64,000 bases of DNA from Clostridium simiarum (lineage in GTDB: Bacteria; Bacillota; Clostridia; Clostridiales; Clostridiaceae), in NCBI RefSeq assembly GCF_018919175.1, contig NZ_JAHLQL010000002.1, forward strand, positions 62,001 through 126,000, written 5' to 3'. Positions 18,340-28,042 of this stretch are shown here, piece by piece. The notes beneath the pieces were generated by a model. It searched no databases, had not been told where the DNA came from, and saw only the letters and a list, made by a program, of their open reading frames with translations. Every line of letters begins with the position of its first letter. Within the stretch, counting starts at the first letter, position 1. Made by a program: the position numbers and the translations under genes.

Positions 18340-19797
18340 GTGGAGTTAAAAAATAAAAAGTGGACAGAGGAAGAGTTTTTTAAAGAAAGAGAATTGGTTT
18401 TAAACCAATGGCCAACTGGTAAAGATGTAGATCTTCAAGAAGCAGTAGATTTTTTAAAAAAGGTTCCAGACCACAAAAGCTTTCCTAAAAAGCTTATAAA
18501 GGCTAAAGAGGAGGGAGTAACTTTAGCACAACCTAGAGCAGGAGTTGCACTTATAGATTCTCATATAAAGCTTTTAACTTATTTGCAAGATGAAGGGGGA
18601 GCAGATCTATTACCTTCAACTATTGATAGTTACACAAGACAAAATAGATACAATGAATGTGAAATTGGTATAAATGAGAGTAGAGCTGCAGGAAGATCAT
18701 TACTAAATGGATTTCCTGGAGTAAATCATGGAGTAAGCGGATGTAGGAGAGTCTATGAAGAAATTAACCTTCCAATAGAATCAAGACACGGTACACCAGA
18801 TGGTAGGCTTCTTGCAGAGATTACACATGCTGCTGGATGGACTTCTAATGAAGGTGGTGGAATATCTTATAATATTCCATATGCAAAAAGTGTAAGTATA
18901 GAAAGAACCATACTAGACTGGCAATACTGTGATAGACTTGCAGGGTTTTATGAAGAGCAAGGAATATCAATAAATAGAGAGCCTTTTGGACCACTTACAG
19001 GAACTTTAGTACCTCCAAGTACTTCTAATGCAGTAGCTATAGTAGAAGCTTTACTTGCAGCAGAGCAAGGAGTTAAAAATATAACTGTAGGATATGGACA
19101 GTGTGGAAATTTAATTCAAGACGTAGCTGCTATAAGAGCCTTAGAGGAGCAAACTGATGAGTATTTAAAAGCTAATGGATATAATGATGTTTATATAACT
19201 ACAGTTTTCCATCAATGGATGGGAGGATTCCCAGCAGATGAGTCAAAGGCTTTTGGAGTTATATCTACAGGAGCAGCAGCAGCAGCTCTTGCAGGAGCTA
19301 CAAAAGTAATTGTTAAAACTCCTCACGAAGCTATAGGGGTTCCAACTAAAGAAGCTAATGCAGCAGGTATAAAAGCTACAAAGGTAACTCTTAACCTATT
19401 AAGAGGACAAAAGATGCCTATGTCAACACAATTGCAAACTGAAATTGCTATAATCAAAGCTGAAACAAAATGTATGGTAGATAAATTATTTGAATTAGGT
19501 AAAGGAGATCTTGCAATAGGAACAGTTAAGGGATTTGAAGCTGGAGTTATAGATATACCATTTGCACCAAGCAAATATAATTATGGAAAAATGATGCCAG
19601 CAAGAGATAATAATGGAGCTGTAAGATACCTTAAATTCGGAAACGTGCCATTTACTAAAGAATTAATAGATTTTAATATGAAAAAGCTAGAGGAAAGAGC
19701 TGTCTTTGAAAAGAGAGAAGTAGGATTCCAAATGACTGTAGATGATATATTTGCAGTAGGAAAAGGAGTTCTTGTAGGAAGACCGGAGAAAAAATAA
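18340..19797 (+). CDS. glmE: Glutamate mutase (methylaspartate mutase) subunit E
   Basis: 485 residues, TIM-barrel catalytic component. It starts at a GTG at 18340 ([13 protein letters not shown]), the N-terminus typical of clostridial GlmE. Recognisable family blocks are [71 protein letters not shown] and [20 protein letters not shown]. Forms the AdoCbl-dependent radical enzyme with GlmS. It lies 47 bp after glmL; an AAGAAGGGCAG stretch provides a weak binding site. Confidence 0.97.
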   Translation: MELKNKKWTEEEFFKERELVLNQWPTGKDVDLQEAVDFLKKVPDHKSFPKKLIKAKEEGVTLAQPRAGVALIDSHIKLLTYLQDEGGADLLPSTIDSYTRQNRYNECEIGINESRAAGRSLLNGFPGVNHGVSGCRRVYEEINLPIESRHGTPDGRLLAEITHAAGWTSNEGGGISYNIPYAKSVSIERTILDWQYCDRLAGFYEEQGISINREPFGPLTGTLVPPSTSNAVAIVEALLAAEQGVKNITVGYGQCGNLIQDVAAIRALEEQTDEYLKANGYNDVYITTVFHQWMGGFPADESKAFGVISTGAAAAALAGATKVIVKTPHEAIGVPTKEANAAGIKATKVTLNLLRGQKMPMSTQLQTEIAIIKAETKCMVDKLFELGKGDLAIGTVKGFEAGVIDIPFAPSKYNYGKMMPARDNNGAVRYLKFGNVPFTKELIDFNMKKLEERAVFEKREVGFQMTVDDIFAVGKGVLVGRPEKK

Positions 19798-19888
19798 AAT
19801 GGACAATAAATCTATATAATAATATGCCAAGGCATAGGAAATTTATGTATTCAATATAAAATATATTAATTGAAAAGAGGGCGTAAAA

Positions 19889-21136
19889 ATGAAAATAGTT
19901 GACGTTGTTTGTTCAGCAGGAAGAACAGGATTTTACTTTGATGACCAAAGAGCTATAAAAGGTGGAGTAGAGCATGATGGTTTTACTTATGTAGGAGATC
20001 CAGTAACAGAAGGATTTAAGGCAGTAAGACAGGCAGGCGAATCCATATCAGTTATGTTCATATTAGAAGATGGTCAAGTAGCTCATGGAGATTGTGCAGC
20101 AGTACAATATTCAGGAGCAGGTGGAAGAGATCCTTTATTTTTAGCAGAAGAGTTTATACCTGTAATAGAAAAAGAAATAGCTCCAAAGTTAATAGGAAGA
20201 GAATTAAATAACTTTAAGGAGTTAGCAGAAGAATTTGATAAGATGCATATTAATGGGAAAAGATTACATACAGCCATAAGGTATGGAATAACTCAAGCTA
20301 TATTAGATGGGGTGGCAAAGTCTAAAAAGGTTACTATGGCTGAAATAGTTAGAGATGAATATAATACAGGAGTTGATATAAAGAGAATTCCTATATTCAC
20401 TCAATCAGGTGATGATAGATATATAAATGCTGATAAGATGATAATAAAAGGTGCAGATGTTATGCCACACGCTCTTTTTAATAATGTAAAAGAGAAATTA
20501 GGAGAAAAGGGAGAAAAGCTTATTGCTTATGTTGAGTGGTTAAGAGACAGAGTATTAAAGTTAAGAGATTCAGAAGAATATAATCCAATATTCCACATAG
20601 ATGTTTATGGAACTATAGGAGTTGCGTTTAACTATGACACAGAAAAGATGGTAGAATACTTGAAAGTGTTAGAAGATGCTGCAAAACCATTCCATTTAAG
20701 AATAGAAGGACCTATGGATGTAGAGCATAGAGAAAGACAAATGGAAGCTTTAAGAGACTTAACAGCTGAACTTGATAAAAAGAATATTAATGTAGAATTA
20801 GTAGCTGACGAATGGTGTAATACTTATGATGACGTAGTACTATTTGCAGATAATAATGCAGGACATATGCTTCAAATAAAAACTCCAGACCTAGGCGGAG
20901 TTAATAATATAATAGAAGCTATATTATACTGCAAGAAAAAGGGTATTGGAGCTTATTGCGGAGGAACATGTAACGAAACTAATAGATCATCAGAGGTATG
21001 CACTAATATAGCTATGGCTTGTGGAGCAGACCAATGCTTAGCTAAGCCAGGAATGGGTGTAGACGAAGGATATATGATAGTAAACAATGAAATGAATAGA
21101 GTAGTTGCCCTTGTTAATAGAAGAAAAAATAATTAA
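19889..21136 (+). CDS. mal: Methylaspartate ammonia-lyase
   Basis: 415 residues; eliminates ammonia from 3-methylaspartate to give mesaconate. Enolase superfamily. The residues that I can count coincide with the numbering known for the C. tetanomorphum enzyme: catalytic K331 (KTPDLGG) and H194, and metal ligands D238, E273 and D307. GAGGGCG precedes the ATG. It follows glmE by 91 bp and is followed by a terminator, so the downstream mesaconase genes may have their own promoter or rely on readthrough. Confidence 0.97.
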   Translation: MKIVDVVCSAGRTGFYFDDQRAIKGGVEHDGFTYVGDPVTEGFKAVRQAGESISVMFILEDGQVAHGDCAAVQYSGAGGRDPLFLAEEFIPVIEKEIAPKLIGRELNNFKELAEEFDKMHINGKRLHTAIRYGITQAILDGVAKSKKVTMAEIVRDEYNTGVDIKRIPIFTQSGDDRYINADKMIIKGADVMPHALFNNVKEKLGEKGEKLIAYVEWLRDRVLKLRDSEEYNPIFHIDVYGTIGVAFNYDTEKMVEYLKVLEDAAKPFHLRIEGPMDVEHRERQMEALRDLTAELDKKNINVELVADEWCNTYDDVVLFADNNAGHMLQIKTPDLGGVNNIIEAILYCKKKGIGAYCGGTCNETNRSSEVCTNIAMACGADQCLAKPGMGVDEGYMIVNNEMNRVVALVNRRKNN

Positions 21137-21151
21137 TAATATATTTTACAT

Positions 21152-21184
21152 AAGGCAGTTTAATAATTAAACTGCCTTTTATCT
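21152..21184 (+). terminator. Intrinsic terminator after mal
   Basis: A 12-bp perfect stem (21152-21163 with 21167-21178) with a 3-nt loop is followed by a short T-rich tract. It separates the mutase/lyase half of the pathway from the mesaconase/citramalate lyase half. Confidence 0.85.
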
Positions 21185-21276
21185 CATTAAAAGGTTTTAA
21201 TAGAGCTTTCAATGATGTAAATTTTTAAGTATAGTAAAAGAGTATGAGTATAAAAATAAAAAGGAGTGTTTTAGGT

Positions 21277-22119
21277 ATGAAAGAAATTCACGTTTCAGAC
21301 ATTACTAATGCAGTAAGAAATCTATGCATAGATTCTAACTACTACTTATCGGAAGATGTAAGAAGTAGATTAAAAGAAGCTTATGAAAATGAAACTTGGG
21401 CTATAGCAAAGGACATATTAGACAAAATATTAGTAAATGCAGATATAGCTAAAAATCAAAGAATGCCAATGTGCCAAGATACAGGTATGACCTGCGTTTT
21501 TGTAGAACTTGGTCAAGATGTCCATATAATCGGAGGAAATTTAGAAGAAGCTATTAACGAAGGTATAAGACAGGGCTATGCAGAGGGATATTTAAGAAAG
21601 TCTGTGGTTAAAGATCCTTTAGACAGGATTAATACAAAAGATAATACTCCAGGAGTTATATACTACAATGTAGTTTCAGGCGATAAGCTTAAGGTAACTG
21701 TGGCACCTAAAGGATTTGGATCAGAAAACATGAGCCAATTAAAAATGCTAAAGCCAGCAGATGGAGTAGAAGGAGTTAAAAAATTTGTACTTGAAGTGGT
21801 TAAACAAGCAGGTCCTAATCCATGCCCACCAATAATTGTAGGGATAGGCATAGGTGGAACCTTTGATAAGGCTGCTAATCTAGCTAAAAAAGCATTAATT
21901 AGACCTACAGCTGAAAGAAATCCAAATCCTTACTATAGAGATTTAGAATTGGAATTATTTGAAAGTATAAATGAATTAGGGATAGGGCCACAAGGTTTTG
22001 GTGGAAGAAGTACTGCTCTATCTGTTAATATAGAGACTTATGCTACTCACATAGCTGGACTTCCAGTAGCGGTAAACATAAACTGCCACGCTACAAGACA
22101 TGCTGAAATTGAATTATAA
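21277..22119 (+). CDS. Fumarase-type hydratase, alpha subunit (probable mesaconase)
   Basis: 280 residues from the ATG at 21277 with AAGGAG at 21261-21266; an ATG at 21244 lacks a binding site. Class I fumarase N-terminal domain with 4Fe-4S cluster cysteines (MCQDTGM and NPCPP near the middle, NCHATRH at the end). By sequence it would be called fumarate hydratase or tartrate dehydratase alpha. Its place between mal and the citramalate lyase genes argues that it hydrates mesaconate to (S)-citramalate; class I fumarases are known to accept mesaconate. Substrate is inferred from context. Confidence 0.9.
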   Translation: MKEIHVSDITNAVRNLCIDSNYYLSEDVRSRLKEAYENETWAIAKDILDKILVNADIAKNQRMPMCQDTGMTCVFVELGQDVHIIGGNLEEAINEGIRQGYAEGYLRKSVVKDPLDRINTKDNTPGVIYYNVVSGDKLKVTVAPKGFGSENMSQLKMLKPADGVEGVKKFVLEVVKQAGPNPCPPIIVGIGIGGTFDKAANLAKKALIRPTAERNPNPYYRDLELELFESINELGIGPQGFGGRSTALSVNIETYATHIAGLPVAVNINCHATRHAEIEL

Positions 22120-22133
22120 TGGAGGTAACAAAT

Positions 22134-22694
22134 ATGGAAAAGAGAATAAGTACACCACTTACAGAAGAAAAAGTTAAAGATCTTAAAGCTGGGGATAGTG
22201 TATTAATCAGCGGAATTATATATACTGCAAGAGATGCTGCTCATAAGAGATTGGTAGATCTTATGGATAAAGGGGAAGAGCTTCCAATAGACTTAAGAGA
22301 TGCTATAATATATTATGTAGGACCAAGTCCAGCAAAACCAGGTATGGCATTAGGTTCAGCAGGACCTACTACCAGTTATAGAATGGATCCTTATGCACCA
22401 AAGCTTTTAGATAGAGGCTTAAAAGGAATGATAGGAAAAGGCCTTAGGGGAGAGGATGTAGTTGATTCTATAATAAAAAACAATGCAGTTTATTTTGCGG
22501 CTATAGGTGGGGCAGCGGCTTTAATTGGTAAAGCTGTGGAAGAAGCAGAGTTAGTTGCCTATGAAGACTTAGGGGCAGAAGCTATAAGAAAGCTAACAGT
22601 AAAGGATCTACCAGTGGTAGTTGTTATAGATAGTAAAGGAAATAACCTATATGAAATAGGTCAAAAGGAATATTTAAATAGCTTAAAGAAATAA
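22134..22694 (+). CDS. Fumarase-type hydratase, beta subunit (probable mesaconase)
   Basis: 186 residues from the ATG at 22134, with GGAGG at 22121-22125; the upstream ATG at 22119 overlaps the stop of the alpha gene and would contain that binding site. Class I fumarase C-terminal domain: SGIIYTARDAAHKRL, GPTTSYRMDPYAPKLLDRG, IGKG, and YFAAIGGAAALIGKAV. It pairs with the alpha subunit to form the iron-sulfur hydratase that makes citramalate. The two genes are translationally close. Confidence 0.9.
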   Translation: MEKRISTPLTEEKVKDLKAGDSVLISGIIYTARDAAHKRLVDLMDKGEELPIDLRDAIIYYVGPSPAKPGMALGSAGPTTSYRMDPYAPKLLDRGLKGMIGKGLRGEDVVDSIIKNNAVYFAAIGGAAALIGKAVEEAELVAYEDLGAEAIRKLTVKDLPVVVVIDSKGNNLYEIGQKEYLNSLKK

Positions 22695-22722
22695 ACCTTT
22701 AAATTAAGAGGAGTGATTTTAA

Positions 22723-22992
22723 ATGAAGATCTCTAATGTAGCAAAATCTGGGACACTAGAATCTAATGATGTATTTATTATGGTTTCACCAAATGAAGAA
22801 GATATCATAGATATTCAATTAGAAAGCATAGTGATGAAGCAATTTGGAGAGCAAATATTAAAAGTTATAAAAGATACCCTAAAGGATTTAGGTGTAGAGG
22901 CTGTAACATTAAAAGCACAAGACAAAGGGGCACTAGATTACACCATAAAGGCTAGAGTTGAAACTGCTATAAAAAGAGCCATAGAAGCATAA
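22723..22992 (+). CDS. citD: Citramalate/citrate lyase acyl carrier protein (gamma subunit)
   Basis: 89 residues. Carries the phosphoribosyl-dephospho-CoA prosthetic group that holds the acetyl thioester during catalysis. The attachment serine is S14 in GTLESND; in CitD proteins this motif is usually GTLESSD. GAGGAGTG precedes the ATG. Context (after mesaconase) points to citramalate rather than citrate lyase. Confidence 0.93.
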   Translation: MKISNVAKSGTLESNDVFIMVSPNEEDIIDIQLESIVMKQFGEQILKVIKDTLKDLGVEAVTLKAQDKGALDYTIKARVETAIKRAIEA

Positions 22993-23035
22993 TTTATTAA
23001 ATCCATAAAGGAACAATATTGTGAGGTGTATTAAA

Positions 23036-23908
23036 ATGAAGAACTTAAGAAGGACTATGCTTTTTATGCCTGGAAACAATCCAGGAATGTTGCAAAATGC
23101 AGCTATAATGGGGGCAGACTCTATAATTCTAGATTTAGAAGATGCTGTAAGTCTTACAGAAAAGGATAGTGCAAGGATACTAGTAAGGGAAGCTATAAAA
23201 AATATAGATTACTCTAATGTAGAAGTAGTAGTTAGAATAAATCCTTTAGATACAGAATTCGGACACTTAGATATAGAAACTATAGCTAGGGTTAAACCAG
23301 ATACAATAATGGTACCAAAAGCTGATGAAAAAGAGATAAAAGAAGCTCATGATATATTAGATAAGATTGAAGATATGGAAGGCTTTGAGAAAGGATCTAT
23401 AAAGATTATACCTCTTATAGAAACTGCTTATGGTCTTGAAAATGTATATAGTATAATAAAAAGTTCAGATAGAGTGGTTGCTGTTTTGCTTGGAGGAGAG
23501 GACTTAACGGCAGACCTTGGTATAAAGAGGACAAAAGAAGGAGAAGAAATATTCTATGCTAGAAATAGAGTAGCAACTGCCTGCAAGGCTTGCAGGATAC
23601 ATTCAATAGATACTCCTTTTACAGATACCAATGATTTTGAGGGGTTAGAATCTGACACATTAAGAGCTAAGAGTCTTGGAATTACTGGAAAATCAGCTAT
23701 TAATCCAAGACAGATAGATACTATACACAAAGTTTTTGCTCCTACAGAAGAAGAGATAAATCATGCCTTAAGAGTTTTAAAGGCTATGGAAGAAGCAAAA
23801 AAAGAAGGCAAAGGCGTATTCTCTTTAGATGGAAAAATGGTAGATGCACCTATAATAAATAGAGCGGTTACCACTGTGGAATTAGGGAAGATGTTAGGAC
23901 TTATATAA
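23036..23908 (+). CDS. citE: Citramalate/citrate lyase beta subunit
   Basis: 290 residues from the ATG at 23036 with GAGGTG at 23023-23028; the GTG at 23021 would include the binding site. TIM-barrel CitE fold: RRTMLFMPGNNPGMLQNA, DSIILDLEDAVSLTEKD, and LLGGEDLTADLGI. It cleaves the acyl-ACP-bound substrate, giving pyruvate and acetyl-ACP in the citramalate route. Second gene of the citDEFCXG cluster. Confidence 0.95.
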   Translation: MKNLRRTMLFMPGNNPGMLQNAAIMGADSIILDLEDAVSLTEKDSARILVREAIKNIDYSNVEVVVRINPLDTEFGHLDIETIARVKPDTIMVPKADEKEIKEAHDILDKIEDMEGFEKGSIKIIPLIETAYGLENVYSIIKSSDRVVAVLLGGEDLTADLGIKRTKEGEEIFYARNRVATACKACRIHSIDTPFTDTNDFEGLESDTLRAKSLGITGKSAINPRQIDTIHKVFAPTEEEINHALRVLKAMEEAKKEGKGVFSLDGKMVDAPIINRAVTTVELGKMLGLI

Positions 23909-23941
23909 AGATATAAATAATCAAAAAGGTGGGATAGACTT

Positions 23942-25480
23942 ATGAAAAATTTCATAGGAATAGACATTCCTGAGTATATAGAAGGATATGGTAAGGTAAT
24001 ACCTTTCCAAGGTGCCTACGAAAATCCTGTAATAAAAAAGAAAAATGGAGTCAGAGAAAGTGCCGTAGGACCAAATGAAAATAAAGTATTAGAATCCATA
24101 GATGAGGCTTTAGATAAGGCTAATATAAAGGATGGAATGACTGTATCTTTTCATCATCACTTAAGGAATGGTGATTATGTTCTTAATATGGTAATGGAAA
24201 GAATTGCCGCGAGGGGTATAAAAGATATAACTGTTGCAGCTAGCTCCATATTCCCAGTGCACGCTCCTTTAGTAGAATACATAAAAGAGGGGATAGTGAC
24301 ACAAATAGTAGCCAGTTACATATCAGGTCCAGTGGCCAAGGCTATTTCAGAAGGACTTTTAAATAAACCAGCTATAATGCAAACTCATGGTGGAAGAGGA
24401 AGAGCCATTGAAAGTGGAGATATTCACATAGATGTAGCCTTTGTTGCGGCACCAGCTGCAGACAATTATGGAAATATAAATGGATTATATGGAAAATCAG
24501 CTTGTGGAGCCTTAGGTTACGCTATAGCAGACTGTCAGTATGCAGATAAGGTTATAGCTATAACTGATAATATTGTTCCTTATCCAAACTGTCCAATAGA
24601 GATAAGTCAAATATATGTAGATTATATTGTTCCTGTAGAATCTATAGGGGATCCTGAAGGTATAGTATCAGGAACTACAAAGATAACAAAGGATCCTGTA
24701 GGACTTAAAATAGCTAAAATGGCAGCTGGAGTAATGAAAGCATCGGGACTTATTAAAAATGGTATGTCCTTTCAAACTGGAGCAGGAGGAATATCTCTAG
24801 CTGTAGCTCAGGAATTAAAGGATATAATGATAAAGGAAGATATAAAAGGAAGCTTTGCATCAGGCGGAATTACAGGTTATATTGTAGATATGTTTAGGGA
24901 AGGCTTATTTGAGTATCTATTTGATGTGCAGTGTTTCGACTTAAAAGCCGTAGAATCCTATTCACAAACTCATAAACACCAAAGAATGTCTGCTTCTATG
25001 TATGGAAATCCACACAATAAAGGAGCAGTAGTAAATAATTTAGATATAGTAATATTAGGAGCAACAGAAATAGACACTAATTTCAATGTAAATGTTACAA
25101 CTGGTTCAGATGGAGCGATAATGGGTGGATCAGGAGGACATAGTGACACTGCAGCAGGAGCAAAGCTTACTATAATAGTTTCTAATCTTATGAAGGCAAG
25201 ACTACCTTTAATTAAAGATAAGATTACTACAGTAAATACCCCAGGAGAAACTATAGATGTATTAGTTACAGAAAGAGGAATTGCTGTAAATCCAAGAAGA
25301 CAGGATTTAATAGAAAAGCTAAAAGCTACAAATCTTCCTGTAATGAGTATTGAGGAACTGAAATCTATATCTGAAAAACTTACAGGGAAACCAAAGGATA
25401 TAGAAACAGAAGATAATATAGTAGCAGTAGTAGAATACAGAGATGGAACTGTAATAGATGTAATAAGAAAAACTAAATAA
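23942..25480 (+). CDS. citF: Citramalate/citrate lyase alpha subunit
   Basis: 512 residues, full length for CitF. It transfers the ACP from acetyl to the incoming acid (acyl-ACP transferase, CoA-transferase fold). Features include SFHHHLRNGDYVLNMV near residues 69-84, the glycine-rich NYGNINGLYGKSACG, SFQTGAGGISLAVAQ and GGSGGHSDTAAGA. GGTGGG-type binding site. With CitD and CitE it completes the lyase that splits citramalate to acetate and pyruvate. Confidence 0.95.
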   Translation: MKNFIGIDIPEYIEGYGKVIPFQGAYENPVIKKKNGVRESAVGPNENKVLESIDEALDKANIKDGMTVSFHHHLRNGDYVLNMVMERIAARGIKDITVAASSIFPVHAPLVEYIKEGIVTQIVASYISGPVAKAISEGLLNKPAIMQTHGGRGRAIESGDIHIDVAFVAAPAADNYGNINGLYGKSACGALGYAIADCQYADKVIAITDNIVPYPNCPIEISQIYVDYIVPVESIGDPEGIVSGTTKITKDPVGLKIAKMAAGVMKASGLIKNGMSFQTGAGGISLAVAQELKDIMIKEDIKGSFASGGITGYIVDMFREGLFEYLFDVQCFDLKAVESYSQTHKHQRMSASMYGNPHNKGAVVNNLDIVILGATEIDTNFNVNVTTGSDGAIMGGSGGHSDTAAGAKLTIIVSNLMKARLPLIKDKITTVNTPGETIDVLVTERGIAVNPRRQDLIEKLKATNLPVMSIEELKSISEKLTGKPKDIETEDNIVAVVEYRDGTVIDVIRKTK

Positions 25481-25519
25481 CACAAATATATTTTGAATAA
25501 TTTACAAAATGTATAATTA

Positions 25520-25563
25520 AACCCTAAGACCATCACTTTAAATATAGTATGTGTCTTAGGGTT
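25520..25563. other. Inverted repeat between citF and citC
   Basis: An 11-bp perfect inverted repeat (25520-25530 with 25553-25563) encloses 22 bp. There is no T-run on the 3' side. It may act as an RNA processing or partial attenuation hairpin between the lyase subunits and their maturation genes, whose demand is far lower. Confidence 0.5.
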
Positions 25564-25600
25564 ATATGATAGGACAAATTTATGTAAGTAGGTGAGATAG

Positions 25601-26644
25601 ATGGATGGATTAAAGATGGAAATTATTGACCTTTGTAATTTAGCGGAAAGAAAGAATGTAGAAATATTTTTAAGCGGATTTGACCTAGATTATGAAAAGG
25701 ATATAGATTACACTTTAGTTTTAAAAGATGAAAAGGGTATTGTTGCAACTTGTTCTAAGGCTAAAAATATTTTAAAATGTTTTGCTATAAGTCCAAACCT
25801 TCAAGGAGAAGGAATAACAGCAACACTTATAACTAATCTTATAGATAAGCTTTTTTCAGAAGGAATATACCACAGCTTTATATTTACAAAGCCTGAAAAT
25901 GTAGATATTTTTACATCCTTAGGGTTTAAGTTATTATATACTGCAAAAAAGGTGGCTCTTTTAGAAAATGGAATATATGACATTCACAGTTATCTTAAAA
26001 AGCTGATTAAAAAATATGATATAAACACAGATAAACCTAGATCAGCATTAGTTATGAACTGTAATCCATTCACCAATGGACATAGGTATTTAATAGAGAA
26101 AGCGTCGGAGGTTTCTGATGAAGTATTAGTATTTATAGTAGAAGAAAATAAATCCCTTTTTCCCTTTGAAGATAGATATAATTTAGTTAAAGAAGGGACG
26201 AGAGATTTAAAAAATGTTAAGGTAATACCAGGAGGTGAATATATAATTTCTTCAGCTACATTCCCTTCTTATTTTTTGAGAAAAGAAGACGATAAGTTAA
26301 ATAGCTACACATCTATAGATGCAGGTATATTTGCTATGTATTTTTGTAAAATGCTAAATATAAATGAAAGATTTGTAGGAGAGGAGCCTTATTGCAAAGT
26401 AACTAATGCCTATAATGAAGCTCTCCTTGAAGAATTAAAGAACTTTGGCATAAAATTATCTATAGTTCCAAGAAAAGCTATAGATGGAGATGTTATAAGT
26501 GCCTCTAAAGTTAGGCAATTAATAAAAGCTAATGATATAAAAAATATAAAAGGGTTAGTTCCAAAGGAAACCTTTGATTTTTTAAATAGCAAAAAGGGAA
26601 AGGAGATAGTGGAGAAAATCAAGGTAAGTGAATCTCCACATTAG
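25601..26644 (+). CDS. citC: [Citrate (pro-3S)-lyase] ligase, acetylates the lyase ACP
   Basis: 347 residues. The N-terminal about 130 residues look like a GNAT domain (NLQGEGITATLITNLIDKL); the C-terminal part is a nucleotidyltransferase fold with the NGHRY element in MNCNPFTNGHRYLIEK and DVISASKVRQLI. It uses ATP and acetate to acetylate the ACP thiol and so activates the lyase. It ends 2 bp before citX. GGTGAG precedes the ATG. Confidence 0.94.
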   Translation: MDGLKMEIIDLCNLAERKNVEIFLSGFDLDYEKDIDYTLVLKDEKGIVATCSKAKNILKCFAISPNLQGEGITATLITNLIDKLFSEGIYHSFIFTKPENVDIFTSLGFKLLYTAKKVALLENGIYDIHSYLKKLIKKYDINTDKPRSALVMNCNPFTNGHRYLIEKASEVSDEVLVFIVEENKSLFPFEDRYNLVKEGTRDLKNVKVIPGGEYIISSATFPSYFLRKEDDKLNSYTSIDAGIFAMYFCKMLNINERFVGEEPYCKVTNAYNEALLEELKNFGIKLSIVPRKAIDGDVISASKVRQLIKANDIKNIKGLVPKETFDFLNSKKGKEIVEKIKVSESPH

Positions 26645-26646
26645 AT

Positions 26647-27162
26647 ATGAAATATACTCCAAAAGATATTCTAATTGAAAGAGAAAAAAGAGTAGAAATG
26701 ATACAAGAAATTATAGAAAAATTCAACAAAACATTAATATTTATAAGAGTAAATTATCCAGGAGTACAAAAAGAAAATGAACTAACAAAAGATATAATAA
26801 AAGCTATGGATAAGTTATTAAGTAGATTGTTTGAAGATGTACTAATACTTAAACTTTTAACAATAACTGCAGAAGGACCTAACATTACTATGGCTATAGA
26901 TAAAGATCCTTTGGAGATAAAAAGGATTTGTATTGAAATTGAAGAAAATCACCCCTTAGGAAGGTGTGTAGATATAGATGTTTATAGACCTGACACAATG
27001 GAAAGTATAGGAAGAGAAGAAATGGGTATAAAACCAAGAAAATGTTTTCTATGTGAAGAAATAGCCCAGGTATGCGTAAGAAGTAAAAGACATGATATTA
27101 AAGAGGTCATAAGGTACATAGAAAGATGTTATATAGAATTTGAGGGTTACATAAATGGATAA
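26647..27162 (+). CDS. citX: Apo-citrate lyase phosphoribosyl-dephospho-CoA transferase
   Basis: 171 residues. It attaches the prosthetic group precursor to the CitD serine. Family blocks are NHPLGRCVDIDVY, in which the short charged motif is conserved, and the cysteine-rich RKCFLCEEIAQVCVRSKRH. It begins 2 bp after citC and overlaps citG by 8 bp, so the three maturation genes are tightly coupled. Confidence 0.92.
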   Translation: MKYTPKDILIEREKRVEMIQEIIEKFNKTLIFIRVNYPGVQKENELTKDIIKAMDKLLSRLFEDVLILKLLTITAEGPNITMAIDKDPLEIKRICIEIEENHPLGRCVDIDVYRPDTMESIGREEMGIKPRKCFLCEEIAQVCVRSKRHDIKEVIRYIERCYIEFEGYING

Positions 27163-28024
27163 TAGAAAGTACATAAAAGACATATCATTCTCTCTAGGAG
27201 AATTGGCAACTCAAGCTATGTTATATGAAGCTTCAGCTTATCCTACTCCAGGTCTTGTTTCCCCTGTGAATTCAGGAGCACATGAAGATATGGATTATTA
27301 TAGCTTTATAGATAGTACAACTTCCCTTATGAAATTTATGATACTTTTTTCAGAGGAAGGATACTCCAAAAGAGAACCTAAGGATATATTTAAGTCAATC
27401 AGGCTCTTAGGTATAGAAGCAGAAAAAAACATGTTTTTAAAAACTTCTGGAGTTAATACTCATAAGGGTATGCTATTTATAATGGGTATAACTATTGCTG
27501 CTGTGGCTAAAAGTCTCTATGAAAAAAGTGATTTTAATTCTATTCAATGTAATATAAAAGCTATGACAGAAGGGTTAACACAAGAAGATTTCAAAGATAT
27601 TCATTTAAAAAAGAACTTATCCCATGGAGAAGAATTATATTTAAAACATAATATAAAAGGTATTAGAGAAGAGGTAGAAAAAGGTATTCCACTTGTTTTT
27701 GATTATTCATTGAATTTTTATGAAGAAAATAAGAAATTAGCTAAAAAATCCAGAATAGTACATACTCTTATGGGAATAATGCAATACTGCATGGACACCA
27801 CTATATTACATAGGCATTCCTTAGAGGTGTTAGAAGAAGTAAGAGAGAATTCAAAAAGGATCATAGATTTAGGTGGAATGTATACAAAAGAAGGAATTGA
27901 AGAAATAAAAATCATGGAAGAGGATTTTATAAAAAGAAGGATAAGTCCTGGTGGCAGTGCCGACATTTTAGCTGTCACAATATTTTTAACAGAGGTAAAA
28001 AAGAAGTTTTTTAATACTTTATAG
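27155..28024 (+). CDS. citG: Triphosphoribosyl-dephospho-CoA synthase
   Basis: 289 residues. It makes the precursor of the CitD prosthetic group from ATP and dephospho-CoA. Visible blocks are YEASAYPTPGLVSPVNSGAH, GVNTHKGMLF and SHGEELYLKHN, and the C-terminal SPGGSADILAVTIFL. The ATG overlaps the end of citX by 8 bp. Last gene of the citramalate lyase cluster; the following TPR gene starts 18 bp later and might be co-transcribed. Confidence 0.94.
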   Translation: MDNRKYIKDISFSLGELATQAMLYEASAYPTPGLVSPVNSGAHEDMDYYSFIDSTTSLMKFMILFSEEGYSKREPKDIFKSIRLLGIEAEKNMFLKTSGVNTHKGMLFIMGITIAAVAKSLYEKSDFNSIQCNIKAMTEGLTQEDFKDIHLKKNLSHGEELYLKHNIKGIREEVEKGIPLVFDYSLNFYEENKKLAKKSRIVHTLMGIMQYCMDTTILHRHSLEVLEEVRENSKRIIDLGGMYTKEGIEEIKIMEEDFIKRRISPGGSADILAVTIFLTEVKKKFFNTL

Positions 28025-28042
28025 GAAGGGATAAGCAGTATT

